DNA from: Candidatus Neoflavobacterium equi
Lineage (GTDB): Bacteria > Bacteroidota > Bacteroidia > Flavobacteriales > Flavobacteriaceae
Assembly (NCBI GenBank): GCA_018065745.1
Contig: JAGHSS010000145.1
Span: 1-14,904, forward strand
Length of the DNA: 14,904 nt
Reading direction: 5' to 3'
Made by a program: the position numbers and the translations under genes. Below are positions 7,268-14,873 of the stretch, one piece after another; the first letter of the stretch is position 1; every line of letters starts with the position of its first letter. The notes below the pieces were generated by a model, which saw only the letters and a program-made list of their open reading frames with translations, was not told where the DNA came from and ran no database searches.

Positions 7268-8128
7268 TTATTTAGCACGCACAGCCCAAGATCTCAACCA
7301 TTTTTCTTTAGGTTGTAATCTTTCAATACCTCTTTTTTCTTCCAGTGTGCCAACAAAGTCAACTTCATCTGCAACGCCGCACCATGGTTCCAAGCAAATA
7401 AAATTTGCGTTTTTGGCAGCCCAAATTCCAAAATAGGGAAAACCTTCAAAATGGAATTCTAGATAGTTAGTTTTTTCAGTATGAGCCAAAATGATTTTGT
7501 CACTTTTTAGATTTGACAATACCAAGGCATCGTTTTCAAATAGCTGATAGGAAACCGCTAAAGTTTTGTCTTTTAGTTGAAGAGGAGAAGTGTATTTGCT
7601 GATCAAACCAGCTTCTAATAGGTGAATTTCCAATAGCTCATCACTAGGAAATTGCAATTTGTATTTGTGATAGTCTTCAGAATCTGTGCCGGCAGCAAAT
7701 GCTGGATGTGCTCCTAGTGAAAAATACATGGGAAAATCAGCTGTATTCTCAACCTGATAACAACAGGTTAACGTCTCGTTTTCCAAAGTATAACTGATTT
7801 TCAACTCAAAGTGAAATGGATAAATTTCAAAAGTGTCCTCAGTTGATTTGAGAATAAATTCCCCACTACAATTGTTGTGTTGAACAGCTTCAAACTCTTT
7901 TTCTCTAGCAAATCCATGTCTGCCCATAGGGAAGTTTTTATTGTTGAATTGATAGGTATTCTGGTTCAAACTTCCAACAAATGGAAACAGAACTGGACTG
8001 GTTTTACCCCAAAACACAGGATCTCCAGACCACATCAATTCCTCATTGCTGTCTTTTCTAACCAAACTTTTCAATTCAGCTCCAAAAGGATTTATTTGGG
8101 CAATCAAAAATTCATTCTCTAAAACCAT
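7268..8128 (-). CDS. Aldose 1-epimerase family protein (LacX/GalM-like)
   Basis: A 286-residue galactose-mutarotase-like protein (numbering from the ATG at 8128). The family interconverts alpha and beta forms of aldoses or acts on hexose phosphates. Visible family features are WSGDPVFWG near the N terminus (33-41), RHGFAR at 70-75, LGAHPAF at 138-144 with the likely catalytic His141, and CLEPWCG at 245-251 with the likely catalytic Glu247. The pattern and length match the LacX-like branch. No signal peptide, so cytoplasmic. The reading frame can be extended to a TTG at 8146 (292 residues), but LacX-like proteins usually begin just before the LENEFL segment, and the TTG lies inside a -7 promoter box, so I choose 8128. 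No sugar genes are nearby to suggest a substrate. Its stop faces the pdeM stop with 3 nt between. Confidence 0.88.
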   Translation of the reverse strand: MVLENEFLIAQINPFGAELKSLVRKDSNEELMWSGDPVFWGKTSPVLFPFVGSLNQNTYQFNNKNFPMGRHGFAREKEFEAVQHNNCSGEFILKSTEDTFEIYPFHFELKISYTLENETLTCCYQVENTADFPMYFSLGAHPAFAAGTDSEDYHKYKLQFPSDELLEIHLLEAGLISKYTSPLQLKDKTLAVSYQLFENDALVLSNLKSDKIILAHTEKTNYLEFHFEGFPYFGIWAAKNANFICLEPWCGVADEVDFVGTLEEKRGIERLQPKEKWLRSWAVRAK

Positions 8129-8143
8129 GGTAACAATTTTTGT

Positions 8144-8151
8144 CAAATATA
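8144..8151 (-). promoter_or_regulatory. Bacteroidota -7 promoter box for the epimerase gene
   Basis: On the minus strand the sequence reads TATATTTG, an exact match to the TAnnTTTG -7 box of the Bacteroidota primary sigma factor. Transcription would start a few bases downstream, giving a leader of about 10-12 nt before the ATG at 8128. No matching TTG is seen at the usual -33 position (about 8171-8174), which lowers confidence. The box includes the TTG at 8146-8144, so that codon would not be in the transcript; this supports the ATG at 8128 as start. Confidence 0.5.
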
Positions 8152-8240
8152 ATGCAGCAGTTGTTCTTATTGTCGTTTTTTAAATTTTTTTATATCATCC
8201 AAAATGAACAGTATACACCTTGTTTTATCCTCTGTTTGTA

Positions 8241-9893
8241 CTATCTGTCTTTTTTGTAAATAGAAATAATAATCGTTATACCCAAGACAAAAGAGATTAA
8301 AAAACCGATGAAGCCCAAAACTGGAATATTAAATATTTTAGGAGGCATATCAGCCATGATTAAAATCGATGATCCAATGGAAAATGCTGCAATAATAAGG
8401 GCATAAACCAGTCGATTCCCTAAATTTTGAAGCGTTATACGCATTTCATCCAACCCTTCCACCTTGTGGTTCATGATTAATTTGTCTGCTTTGAGTTTCT
8501 CAAAAAGTACAGACAAATCATCAGGCAACGAGGAAAAATTTTCATAAATGGTTCTGATGTTTTTAATATTGCGATCCAATATTTTCTTCGGTTGGAATTT
8601 TTCTTTGGACAGCTTTAGAGCAAACGGCTTGATACTGGTAACGATATTCATATCAGGATCCATTTGTTTTCCAATGCCCTCCACAATTATAATTCCTCTA
8701 AACAATAAATATATGAATTCAGGCATCATCACGTGGTTGCGTTGCATCACGTCTTTCAATTTCTCGATAATCACAGAGACATTAATTTCGTTGATAGTCG
8801 TGTTGTCCAAAATGTCAAAAATCTCATAGATATCGCGTTCCAATGAATTATCATCTTCAATCTCATAGAAGATTGCAAGTTTTTTGATGGATCTGATCAC
8901 CCGTTTTGCATCTTTTAAAATGAAATTGGTCATAATCTCCTCCAGATTGTCTCGCTCATTGGGCATAATGGTTCCCATCGATCCAAAATCGATGAAACAA
9001 AACTTTTTGTTTGGCAGTAAAAACACATTTCCAGGGTGTGGATCTGCGTGGAAGTATCCGTGCTCCAGAATTTGAGTCAGGTAATTGTTCAATCCAAAGT
9101 CGTTGACCTCTTTTGGAGTCATGCCATAGGATCGTATTTTTTCCTTGTCGTTTATTTTGGCACCCTCCACAAATTCCATACACAAGACATTGTTGTTTGA
9201 CAAATCTCTGTATGTTTTGGGAACATAGATTCCCTCATTTCCCAAGAAGTTTTTTCTGAATTTTTCAATATTGTTGAATTCACTTAACAAAGACAATTCC
9301 CTGTTCATATTACTTTCAAAAGATGCCACAATTTGCTTGAGGTTCATACGTCTCATCGCGTCGTATCTCTTTTCAAGAATATTTGCCAAATCCTTCATGA
9401 TTAAAATATCAGCAGCAATGACTTGGTCAATATGTTCTCTTTTAATTTTCAGAACCACCACCTCACCAGTGATCAGACGCGCTTTATAAACTTGAGAAAT
9501 GGAAGCTGATGCCAACGGTATGGGATCAATATAATCAAAGTATTCTTTGCAGCTGATGTTTAATTCACGCTCCATTTTTTCTTCAATATTCATGATGTCT
9601 GGAGGAACTTGATCCTGTAGTTTTTGAAGTTCAACCGTCAGTTCTGCAGGCAGTATATCTTCGCGATTACTCATCATCTGACCCAATTTCACATAGGCCG
9701 GACCTAATTCTTCCAAAGCCAACCTCAAACGGGTGTAAAAAGTTAATTCTGATGTGTTTACAGAAAGTCGATTAAATAAATTATTAGGCAGGTATTTTTC
9801 CAATTTGGTTCTCGATATGAAATCGTCAAAACCATATTTAGACAAAATGGAGATTACAGTGCCTATACGTTTTATTTTTTTAATGCTTTCCAT
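8241..9893 (-). CDS. ABC1/AarF/UbiB-family atypical kinase, membrane-anchored
   Basis: A 550-residue member of the ABC1 (UbiB/ADCK) family of atypical kinases/ATPases. The family marks are all there: KLGQ (69-72) of the KxGQ extension, the alanine-rich loop ASASISQVYKA (128-138), the ATP-contacting Lys149, the catalytic-loop motif HADPHPGN (282-289) and DFG (302-304). Two hydrophobic helices near the C terminus (about 495-515 and 524-546), then a KKDR tail, suggest membrane anchoring, as in UbiB. UbiB supports ubiquinone synthesis in proteobacteria, but flavobacteria use menaquinone, so a ubiquinone role is unlikely; a general role in isoprenoid-quinone or lipid handling at the membrane is possible. 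The ATG at 9893 precedes a typical short amphipathic N terminus. It is divergent from the S9 peptidase gene. There is a 112-nt gap to the epimerase gene, which has its own -7 box. Confidence 0.92.
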   Translation of the reverse strand: MESIKKIKRIGTVISILSKYGFDDFISRTKLEKYLPNNLFNRLSVNTSELTFYTRLRLALEELGPAYVKLGQMMSNREDILPAELTVELQKLQDQVPPDIMNIEEKMERELNISCKEYFDYIDPIPLASASISQVYKARLITGEVVVLKIKREHIDQVIAADILIMKDLANILEKRYDAMRRMNLKQIVASFESNMNRELSLLSEFNNIEKFRKNFLGNEGIYVPKTYRDLSNNNVLCMEFVEGAKINDKEKIRSYGMTPKEVNDFGLNNYLTQILEHGYFHADPHPGNVFLLPNKKFCFIDFGSMGTIMPNERDNLEEIMTNFILKDAKRVIRSIKKLAIFYEIEDDNSLERDIYEIFDILDNTTINEINVSVIIEKLKDVMQRNHVMMPEFIYLLFRGIIIVEGIGKQMDPDMNIVTSIKPFALKLSKEKFQPKKILDRNIKNIRTIYENFSSLPDDLSVLFEKLKADKLIMNHKVEGLDEMRITLQNLGNRLVYALIIAAFSIGSSILIMADMPPKIFNIPVLGFIGFLISFVLGITIIISIYKKDR

Positions 9894-9955
9894 GGAATAA
9901 ATTTTAGAATTAAAACTTTAAATCCGCATATTTAGTATATTTAAGGCTTGTTATG

Positions 9956-9979
9956 CGTTGAATAAAGTTTTTTTCAACG
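9956..9979. repeat. 7-bp inverted repeat in the aarF/S9 peptidase divergent spacer
   Basis: CGTTGAA (9956-9962) and TTCAACG (9973-9979) are exact inverted copies with a 10-nt spacer. The centre-to-centre distance of the arms is 17 bp, about one and a half helical turns. It lies 31 nt before the S9 peptidase ATG, in the 116-nt region that must hold promoters for both divergent genes. A dimeric regulator site or a leader hairpin would both fit. Only the symmetry is seen. Confidence 0.4.
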
Positions 9980-9980
9980 T

Positions 9981-9991
9981 GTGGTGACCAC
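9981..9991. promoter_or_regulatory. Possible operator: odd palindrome GTGGT-G-ACCAC
   Basis: An 11-bp palindrome with a single central base, 18 nt before the S9 peptidase ATG and directly after the 7-bp inverted repeat. A one-base centre cannot form the full RNA hairpin, so if the symmetry has a purpose it is more likely a DNA-binding site. It is GC-rich amid AT-rich DNA, which makes it stand out. No regulator gene is nearby. A near-match to a -7 box (TATATTTA, 9936-9943) lies upstream on the plus strand, which would put this palindrome downstream of the transcription start. Confidence 0.3.
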
Positions 9992-10009
9992 CAATTAAAT
10001 AAATCAATA

Positions 10010-12832
10010 ATGAAAGAATTACCTCAAATTAAAAGCCTTTACAAATGGTCTTTGGTATCTGCTGTATTTTTAGCATCCTTATCAAGCCAAGCTCAAAAGA
10101 AGCCCGTAGATCACAGTGTTTATGATTCTTGGCAATCCATTGGAGCAACAACAACTACTCCAAATGGCCAATGGGTCAGTTACACCATCAAACCTCAAGA
10201 AGGTGATCAAACCTTGATTATCAGAAATACCAATGACCTAACACAATTTGACATTGCCAGAAGTGAAGGTGGTTCCTTTACCGTGGATTCTCAAAAGGCC
10301 ATTGGATTGATCAAACCTTTTTACAAGGACATCAAGGCTGTAAAGACAAAAAAATTAAAAGAAGAAAAGCTAGAAAAGGACTCTTTGTTCATCGTTGATT
10401 TAAAGACCAAGCAAGTTCAGAAAATCGCGAAGGTTAAATCCTTTATTCTCCCAAAAGAGAACAGCCAATACTTGGCATATTTGACTCATATCACGCCAGA
10501 CAGTACAGCTAAAGGAGCTAAGAAACCCGCAGTTTCAAAAGATAAAAAGGACAAAGAAGCTTTTACATTGAAAGTAAGAGATTTAGTGTCTTCATCAGAA
10601 AAAGAGTTTAAGAATGTAATTGATTTTGTGTTTTCTGAAAATGGAACCCAGTTGGCATTCATCACTAAAGCTCCAAAAAAAGACTCTTTGAGTAAATCTG
10701 GAATCTTTATTTATCAGACCAAAGCAGACAAATTGATCACCCTTTCAACAGAAAAGGGAGAATACAGCAAGCTGTCATTCAATAAAAAATCAGATCAGCT
10801 GGCTTACGTTTTTGACGACGCTCCAGAAAAAGCGTTGCAACGCAATCATGCGCTTCATTTGGTGCAAACAGCCACAGGCAAGAAAATAGCTACCTTCAAC
10901 ACCAAGTCAAAAGGCATGCCTTCAGGATGGAATATCTCAGAATTTAAAGAGGCAAATTTCAGTGAGAACGGCAAAAACCTGTATTTGGGAATAGCGCCAA
11001 TACCAACGGTCAAAGACACTACTTTGGTAGCCTTAGATCATGCAGATTTAGATATATGGGGAAAGAATGACGACTACATCATGCCCATCCAATTAAAGAA
11101 TTTAAAGAGAGATCAAGAAAAGTCATATACCGCATTTGTTGATTTATCAAAACCAGATCGTTTGGTTTCCTTGTCAAATGAAACCTTGGAAAACACCAGG
11201 CTAGTCAATAAAGGAGACGCTACTTTTGTTTTAGCATCCACAGATTTTGGCAATCGCATATCATCTCAATGGGTTGGAGGGACTTCCAAAACACATTATA
11301 TTGTTGATGTCAAAACAGGTAAAAAGACGCTGATTGTTGCAGATTTGAACGGGAATATTACCGCATCTCCAAAGGGGAAATTCGTGGTGTATTACAATGA
11401 GGACAACAAAAATTGGTATGCATTCAACACTCAAAATTCACAGACCAAACAGTTGAATAGCGGTTTAAATGTTTCATTTGCTGATGAGGAAAATGACGTC
11501 CCAAGTGCTCCAAATTCCTATGGAATTGGTTCTTTTACAGAAGACGACCAAACTGTTTTAGTTTATGATCGTTATGACATCTGGGCTTTTGATTTGGCAG
11601 GTAAAAAAGCGGCTTACAAAATTACTGATGGAAGAGGAGATAAAATCACTTACAGAATTCCAAAGTTAAATGAAGATCAAGAAGCTGTGTCTCTAGATAA
11701 ACCGATAGTTTTAGTCACTTTTGACAACAAAAACAAACAACAGGGAATTGCAACTATTGACAAAAAAGGACAGCAGCCAAAGCAGTTTTTAAACCAGGAT
11801 GTCAAAGGTTTTGAAACGGTGAAAAAGGCAAAATTAGCAGATGTATATTTTTATACAAAAGAGAGTTACAAGCAATCACCTAATCTTTTTGTTACATCAA
11901 ATTTTACAGCAGAAAAGCAGTTGAGTCAAACCAATTCACAGCAAGATCAATACAATTGGTTAACGGCAGAAATGGTAAAATGGACCACACCAAAAGGCTA
12001 TCAGTCTGAGGGGATTTTGTACAAGCCTGAAAATTTTGACGCCAACAAACAGTATCCGATGATTGTTTATTTCTATGAAAAAGTTACTGACAACATCAAC
12101 AGATATGAGGCACCAGCACCAACGCCATCCAGGTTAAACATTGCTTATTTTGTCAGCAATGGCTATTTGGTTTTTGCTCCAAACATCAGCTATGTGGATG
12201 GATATCCAGGGCAATCTGCAGAAGAATACATCAATTCTGGAGTAGAGATGTTGAAGAAAAACAACTGGGTGAATCCAAATAAAATTGGAATTCAAGGTCA
12301 GAGTTGGGGAGGATATCAGGTTGCGCATTTGATTACCAGAACCAATATGTATGCAGCCGCTTGGGCGGGTGCACCGGTTGTAAATATGACCTCTGCATAC
12401 GGCGGTATCAGATGGGGTTCTGGAATGACCAGACAGTTCCAGTATGAAAAAACGCAGAGTAGAATTGGTGCAAACCTTTGGGAAAAGACTGATTTGTATT
12501 TGGAGAATTCTCCTTTGTTTTACATGAATCAGGTCAACACCCCGGTGGCCATCATGCACAATGATCAGGACGGAGCCGTGCCGTGGTACCAAGGGATTGA
12601 GATGTATACCGCTTTGAGAAGGTTGAACAAACCCGTTTGGATGTTGAATTACAACGGGGACGACCACAATTTGATGAAGCGTCAAAACAGAAAAGACATT
12701 CAAATCAGACAGCAACAATTTTTTGATTTTTACTTGAAAGACGCCAAAGCTCCAGTGTGGATGGTCAAAGGAGTTCCTGCAGTCAAAAAAGGAATAGATT
12801 GGGGGTTTGAATTGACAGATGAAAAACCTTAA
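10010..12832 (+). CDS. Secreted S9-family (prolyl oligopeptidase family) serine peptidase
   Basis: A 940-residue exported peptidase. It begins with a signal peptide: Lys residues near the start, a hydrophobic core at about 13-24, and a likely signal-peptidase I site after SSQA (residue 28). The long middle region (about 40-650) fits the beta-propeller that gates S9 peptidases. The alpha/beta-hydrolase domain is C-terminal (about 665-920), with the triad readable as Ser765 in GQSWGGY (763-769), Asp854 in HNDQDGAVP (850-858) and His886 in GDDH. S9 enzymes cleave short peptides, often after proline; this large subgroup in Bacteroidota is thought to digest peptides in the periplasm or outside. 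Exact specificity is not visible. The stretch at about 160-180 is rich in Lys and Ala and looks like an insertion loop. It is followed by ettA after 91 nt and has no clear terminator, but ettA has its own promoter. Confidence 0.92.
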   Translation: MKELPQIKSLYKWSLVSAVFLASLSSQAQKKPVDHSVYDSWQSIGATTTTPNGQWVSYTIKPQEGDQTLIIRNTNDLTQFDIARSEGGSFTVDSQKAIGLIKPFYKDIKAVKTKKLKEEKLEKDSLFIVDLKTKQVQKIAKVKSFILPKENSQYLAYLTHITPDSTAKGAKKPAVSKDKKDKEAFTLKVRDLVSSSEKEFKNVIDFVFSENGTQLAFITKAPKKDSLSKSGIFIYQTKADKLITLSTEKGEYSKLSFNKKSDQLAYVFDDAPEKALQRNHALHLVQTATGKKIATFNTKSKGMPSGWNISEFKEANFSENGKNLYLGIAPIPTVKDTTLVALDHADLDIWGKNDDYIMPIQLKNLKRDQEKSYTAFVDLSKPDRLVSLSNETLENTRLVNKGDATFVLASTDFGNRISSQWVGGTSKTHYIVDVKTGKKTLIVADLNGNITASPKGKFVVYYNEDNKNWYAFNTQNSQTKQLNSGLNVSFADEENDVPSAPNSYGIGSFTEDDQTVLVYDRYDIWAFDLAGKKAAYKITDGRGDKITYRIPKLNEDQEAVSLDKPIVLVTFDNKNKQQGIATIDKKGQQPKQFLNQDVKGFETVKKAKLADVYFYTKESYKQSPNLFVTSNFTAEKQLSQTNSQQDQYNWLTAEMVKWTTPKGYQSEGILYKPENFDANKQYPMIVYFYEKVTDNINRYEAPAPTPSRLNIAYFVSNGYLVFAPNISYVDGYPGQSAEEYINSGVEMLKKNNWVNPNKIGIQGQSWGGYQVAHLITRTNMYAAAWAGAPVVNMTSAYGGIRWGSGMTRQFQYEKTQSRIGANLWEKTDLYLENSPLFYMNQVNTPVAIMHNDQDGAVPWYQGIEMYTALRRLNKPVWMLNYNGDDHNLMKRQNRKDIQIRQQQFFDFYLKDAKAPVWMVKGVPAVKKGIDWGFELTDEKP

Positions 12833-12843
12833 ACCTGTATTAA

Positions 12844-12868
12844 GCGTTTTAAAATCAGTTTTAAAAGC
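12844..12868. repeat. Twin GTTTTAAAA copies forming a stem just before the ettA -7 box
   Basis: GTTTTAAAA occurs at 12846-12854 and again at 12858-12866, a 12-bp period. Because TTTTAAAA is self-complementary, the two copies can also pair with each other around a TCAG loop (12855-12858). The stem is extended by GC (12844-12845) with GC (12867-12868), leaving one bulged G at 12846. No T-run follows, so it is a poor terminator for the S9 peptidase gene. It covers the -33 region of the ettA promoter, so a role in promoter activity or regulator binding is possible. Confidence 0.4.
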
Positions 12869-12877
12869 CTATATTTG
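12846..12877 (+). promoter_or_regulatory. Bacteroidota-type promoter for ettA
   Basis: TATATTTG at 12870-12877 matches the TAnnTTTG -7 consensus exactly. A GTTTT at 12846-12850 lies 19 nt upstream, the usual spacing for the TTTG-like -33 element, with a mismatch in the last base. Transcription would begin near 12884, giving a leader of about 40 nt before the ATG at 12924. A second, imperfect box (TATATTTA, 12885-12892) follows. Confidence 0.65.
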
Positions 12878-12923
12878 CAGTTGCTATATTTAGAATATTC
12901 ACATAAAGATTTGCTTATATATT

Positions 12924-14621
12924 ATGAGTAACAACGGAGAAGATAAGAAAGTTATATTTTCAATGTCAAGAGTAAGTAAAACTTACTCGTCGACAAACAA
13001 ACAAGTACTTAAAGATATTTACTTAAGTTTCTTCTATGGTGCCAAAATTGGTATCTTGGGATTAAACGGTTCAGGTAAGTCATCTTTGTTAAAAATCATC
13101 GCTGGAGAGGATAAAAACTACCAAGGGGATGTTGTTTTTGCACCTGGATATTCTGTTGGATATTTGGAGCAAGAGCCAAAATTGGATGAAAACAAAACAG
13201 TCATTGAGATTGTCAAAGAAGGGATGTCAGAAATTGTATCTATCTTGGATGAATTCAACAAAATTAATGACATGTTTGGTTTGCCAGAGGTCTATGAAGA
13301 CGCTGACAAAATGCAAAAATTAATGGACCGTCAAGCAGAGCTTCAAGATAAAATTGACGCTGCTGGTGGATGGGAATTAGATACAAAATTGGAAATTGCA
13401 ATGGATGCTTTGCGTTGTCCAGATCCAGAAACACCAATCAGCGTGTTGTCAGGAGGGGAGCGCAGACGTGTTGCTTTGTGTAGATTGTTGTTGCAAGAGC
13501 CAGATGTATTGTTGTTAGATGAGCCTACCAACCACTTGGATGCTGAATCTGTGCACTGGTTGGAACAACATTTATCTCAATACAAAGGAACGATTATTGC
13601 CGTTACCCACGACCGTTATTTCTTGGATAACGTTGCAGGTTGGATTCTAGAATTGGACCGCGGTGAGGGAATTCCATGGAAAGGAAATTACTCTTCTTGG
13701 TTGGATCAAAAATCTAAGCGTTTAGAGCAAGAGGAAAAAGTTGCGTCAAAGAGAAGAAAGACTTTGGAGCGTGAGTTGGACTGGGTTAGACAAGGTGCTA
13801 AAGGAAGACAAACCAAGCAAAAAGCGCGTTTGCAAAACTACGACCGCTTGTTGAATGAAGATCAAAAAGAGCTTGAAGAGAAATTGGAGATCTACATTCC
13901 AAATGGACCACGTTTGGGAACCAATGTTATTGAAGCAAAAGGTGTTGCCAAAGCTTTTGGTGATAAATTGTTATATGACAACTTAAACTTTACACTTCCT
14001 CAAGCAGGTATTGTTGGAATTATTGGACCTAACGGTGCGGGTAAATCAACCATTTTCAGAATGATTATGGGAGAACAGCAAGCAGATGCAGGTACATTTG
14101 AAATTGGAGACACGGTTAAAATTGCTTATGTAGATCAAAATCACAGCAATATTGACGCTGAAAAATCCATTTATGACAACTTCGCAGACGGTCAGGAATT
14201 GATCATGATGGGAGGGAAGCAGGTCAATGCTCGTGCATATCTTTCACGTTTCAACTTTGCAGGTTCAGATCAGAACAAAAAAGTGGCAGCTTTATCAGGT
14301 GGAGAGCGCAATCGCTTACACTTAGCTATGACTTTAAAAGAAGAAGGTAACGTTTTGTTATTAGATGAGCCAACAAATGACTTGGATATCAACACGTTGA
14401 GAGCCTTAGAAGAAGGTTTGGAAAATTTTGCTGGATGCGCCGTTGTGATCTCTCACGACCGTTGGTTCCTTGACAGAATTTGTACACATATCTTAGCTTT
14501 TGAAAATGACTCAGAAGTTTACTTCTTTGAAGGATCTTTCTCTGAATATGAAGAAAACCGTAAGAAACGTATGGGTGATGTAGCTCCTACACGTGTTAAA
14601 TACAGAAAATTGATTAGATAA
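12924..14621 (+). CDS. ettA: Energy-dependent translational throttle protein EttA (ABC-F ATPase)
   Basis: A 565-residue ABC-F protein with two ATPase domains and no membrane part. Domain 1 has Walker A GLNGSGKS (46-53), signature LSGGER (175-180), Walker B LLLDEP (196-201) and switch His229. Domain 2 has GPNGAGKS (368-375), LSGGER (457-462), LLLDEP (478-483) and His511. An insertion in domain 1 (about 95-140) corresponds to the EttA arm that contacts ribosomal protein L1, and the basic, charged linker (about 262-325) is the P-site tRNA interaction motif. E. coli EttA binds the ribosomal E site and gates the first elongation step according to ATP/ADP level. The length is close to the 555 residues of the E. 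coli protein, and the basic tail (RVKYRKLIR) is family-like. The arm plus overall length argue for EttA over the shorter-armed Uup or resistance ABC-Fs. It is monocistronic by appearance, with its own promoter and a terminator downstream. Confidence 0.95.
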   Translation: MSNNGEDKKVIFSMSRVSKTYSSTNKQVLKDIYLSFFYGAKIGILGLNGSGKSSLLKIIAGEDKNYQGDVVFAPGYSVGYLEQEPKLDENKTVIEIVKEGMSEIVSILDEFNKINDMFGLPEVYEDADKMQKLMDRQAELQDKIDAAGGWELDTKLEIAMDALRCPDPETPISVLSGGERRRVALCRLLLQEPDVLLLDEPTNHLDAESVHWLEQHLSQYKGTIIAVTHDRYFLDNVAGWILELDRGEGIPWKGNYSSWLDQKSKRLEQEEKVASKRRKTLERELDWVRQGAKGRQTKQKARLQNYDRLLNEDQKELEEKLEIYIPNGPRLGTNVIEAKGVAKAFGDKLLYDNLNFTLPQAGIVGIIGPNGAGKSTIFRMIMGEQQADAGTFEIGDTVKIAYVDQNHSNIDAEKSIYDNFADGQELIMMGGKQVNARAYLSRFNFAGSDQNKKVAALSGGERNRLHLAMTLKEEGNVLLLDEPTNDLDINTLRALEEGLENFAGCAVVISHDRWFLDRICTHILAFENDSEVYFFEGSFSEYEENRKKRMGDVAPTRVKYRKLIR

Positions 14622-14630
14622 TTAAATTTT

Positions 14631-14748
14631 TTAGGGCGTTCCCCTTTCCTGCGCTAGCGCTTGGAAAGGTCGGGTTTTCCGCTGTATCTTTTGAAAAAGG
14701 CTTGAAAAAAGCCATTTGTCAAAAGGATGCCGCTTCAACCCCTAACGC
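14631..14748 (+). ncRNA. Structured intergenic element downstream of ettA, possible repeat family or RNA
   Basis: This GC-richer block folds into several perfect stems. (1) CCTTTCC (14643-14649) with GGAAAGG (14663-14669), enclosing GCG/CGC (14651-14653, 14658-14660) with a CTAG loop. (2) TCTTTTGA (14687-14694) with TCAAAAGG (14719-14726), enclosing GGCTT (14699-14703) with AAGCC (14709-14713). (3) A closing set: TTAGG (14631-14635) with CCTAA (14741-14745) and GGTT (14673-14676) with AACC (14737-14740). An alternative closure pairs GCGTT (14636-14640) with AACGC (14744-14748), excluding part of the first. From memory only, elements with the same conserved words (GGGCGTT, GGTCGGG, CCGCTGTATCTTTTG, CAAAAGGATGCCGCTTC, CCCTAACGC) recur between genes in many flavobacterial genomes. 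It contains no credible reading frame. It could be a 3' UTR element of ettA, a small RNA or a non-coding mobile repeat; strand is assumed from ettA. Confidence 0.6.
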
Positions 14749-14791
14749 ACGGGACACCTACTCTAAAAGAAGATCGTTATCTCAACATAAT

Positions 14792-14828
14792 AAAAGCCCA
14801 TTTCAGCGATGATTTGGGCTTTTTTTTT
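14792..14828 (+). terminator. Rho-independent terminator downstream of ettA
   Basis: AAAAGCCCA (14792-14800) pairs with TGGGCTTTT (14815-14823), with an inner TCA/TGA stem around GCGA (14803-14812). The T-run continues to 14828, nine T in all after the C. The A-run on the left arm means it could also work on the minus strand for a gene beyond the window. It would end ettA transcripts that include the structured element. Confidence 0.85.
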
Positions 14829-14855
14829 CATTCTTTTGAAGTATAATATTGATAT

Positions 14856-14873
14856 TCAAATAGCTTTATTTGA
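14856..14873. repeat. 7-bp inverted repeat at right edge
   Basis: TCAAATA (14856-14862) and TATTTGA (14867-14873) are exact inverted copies around GCTT. This lies past the ettA terminator, in what is probably the upstream region of the next gene. A one-mismatch -7 box (TATATTTA, 14885-14892) follows. The gene itself is outside the window. In sequence this AT-rich the repeat may be chance. Confidence 0.3.

Noticed and set aside
7209..7436. A 75-codon plus-strand frame running from pdeM into the epimerase gene
   Set aside because: It is out of frame with pdeM and antisense to the epimerase; no start signal or conserved content.
8129..8240. A terminator for the leftward UbiB-family gene in the gap before the epimerase
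   Set aside because: No stem followed by a T-run on the minus strand could be found; only short, widely spaced matches.
12134..12718. A 194-codon open frame antisense to the S9 peptidase
   Set aside because: It lies opposite the catalytic domain, whose motifs are intact on the plus strand; the translation shows no domain and the frame is a shadow of the real gene's codon pattern.
12924..14621. The ABC-F protein as an antibiotic-resistance ABC-F or as Uup
   Set aside because: The EttA-type arm insertion in domain 1, the length and the basic C-terminal tail fit EttA; there is no Uup C-terminal coiled-coil.
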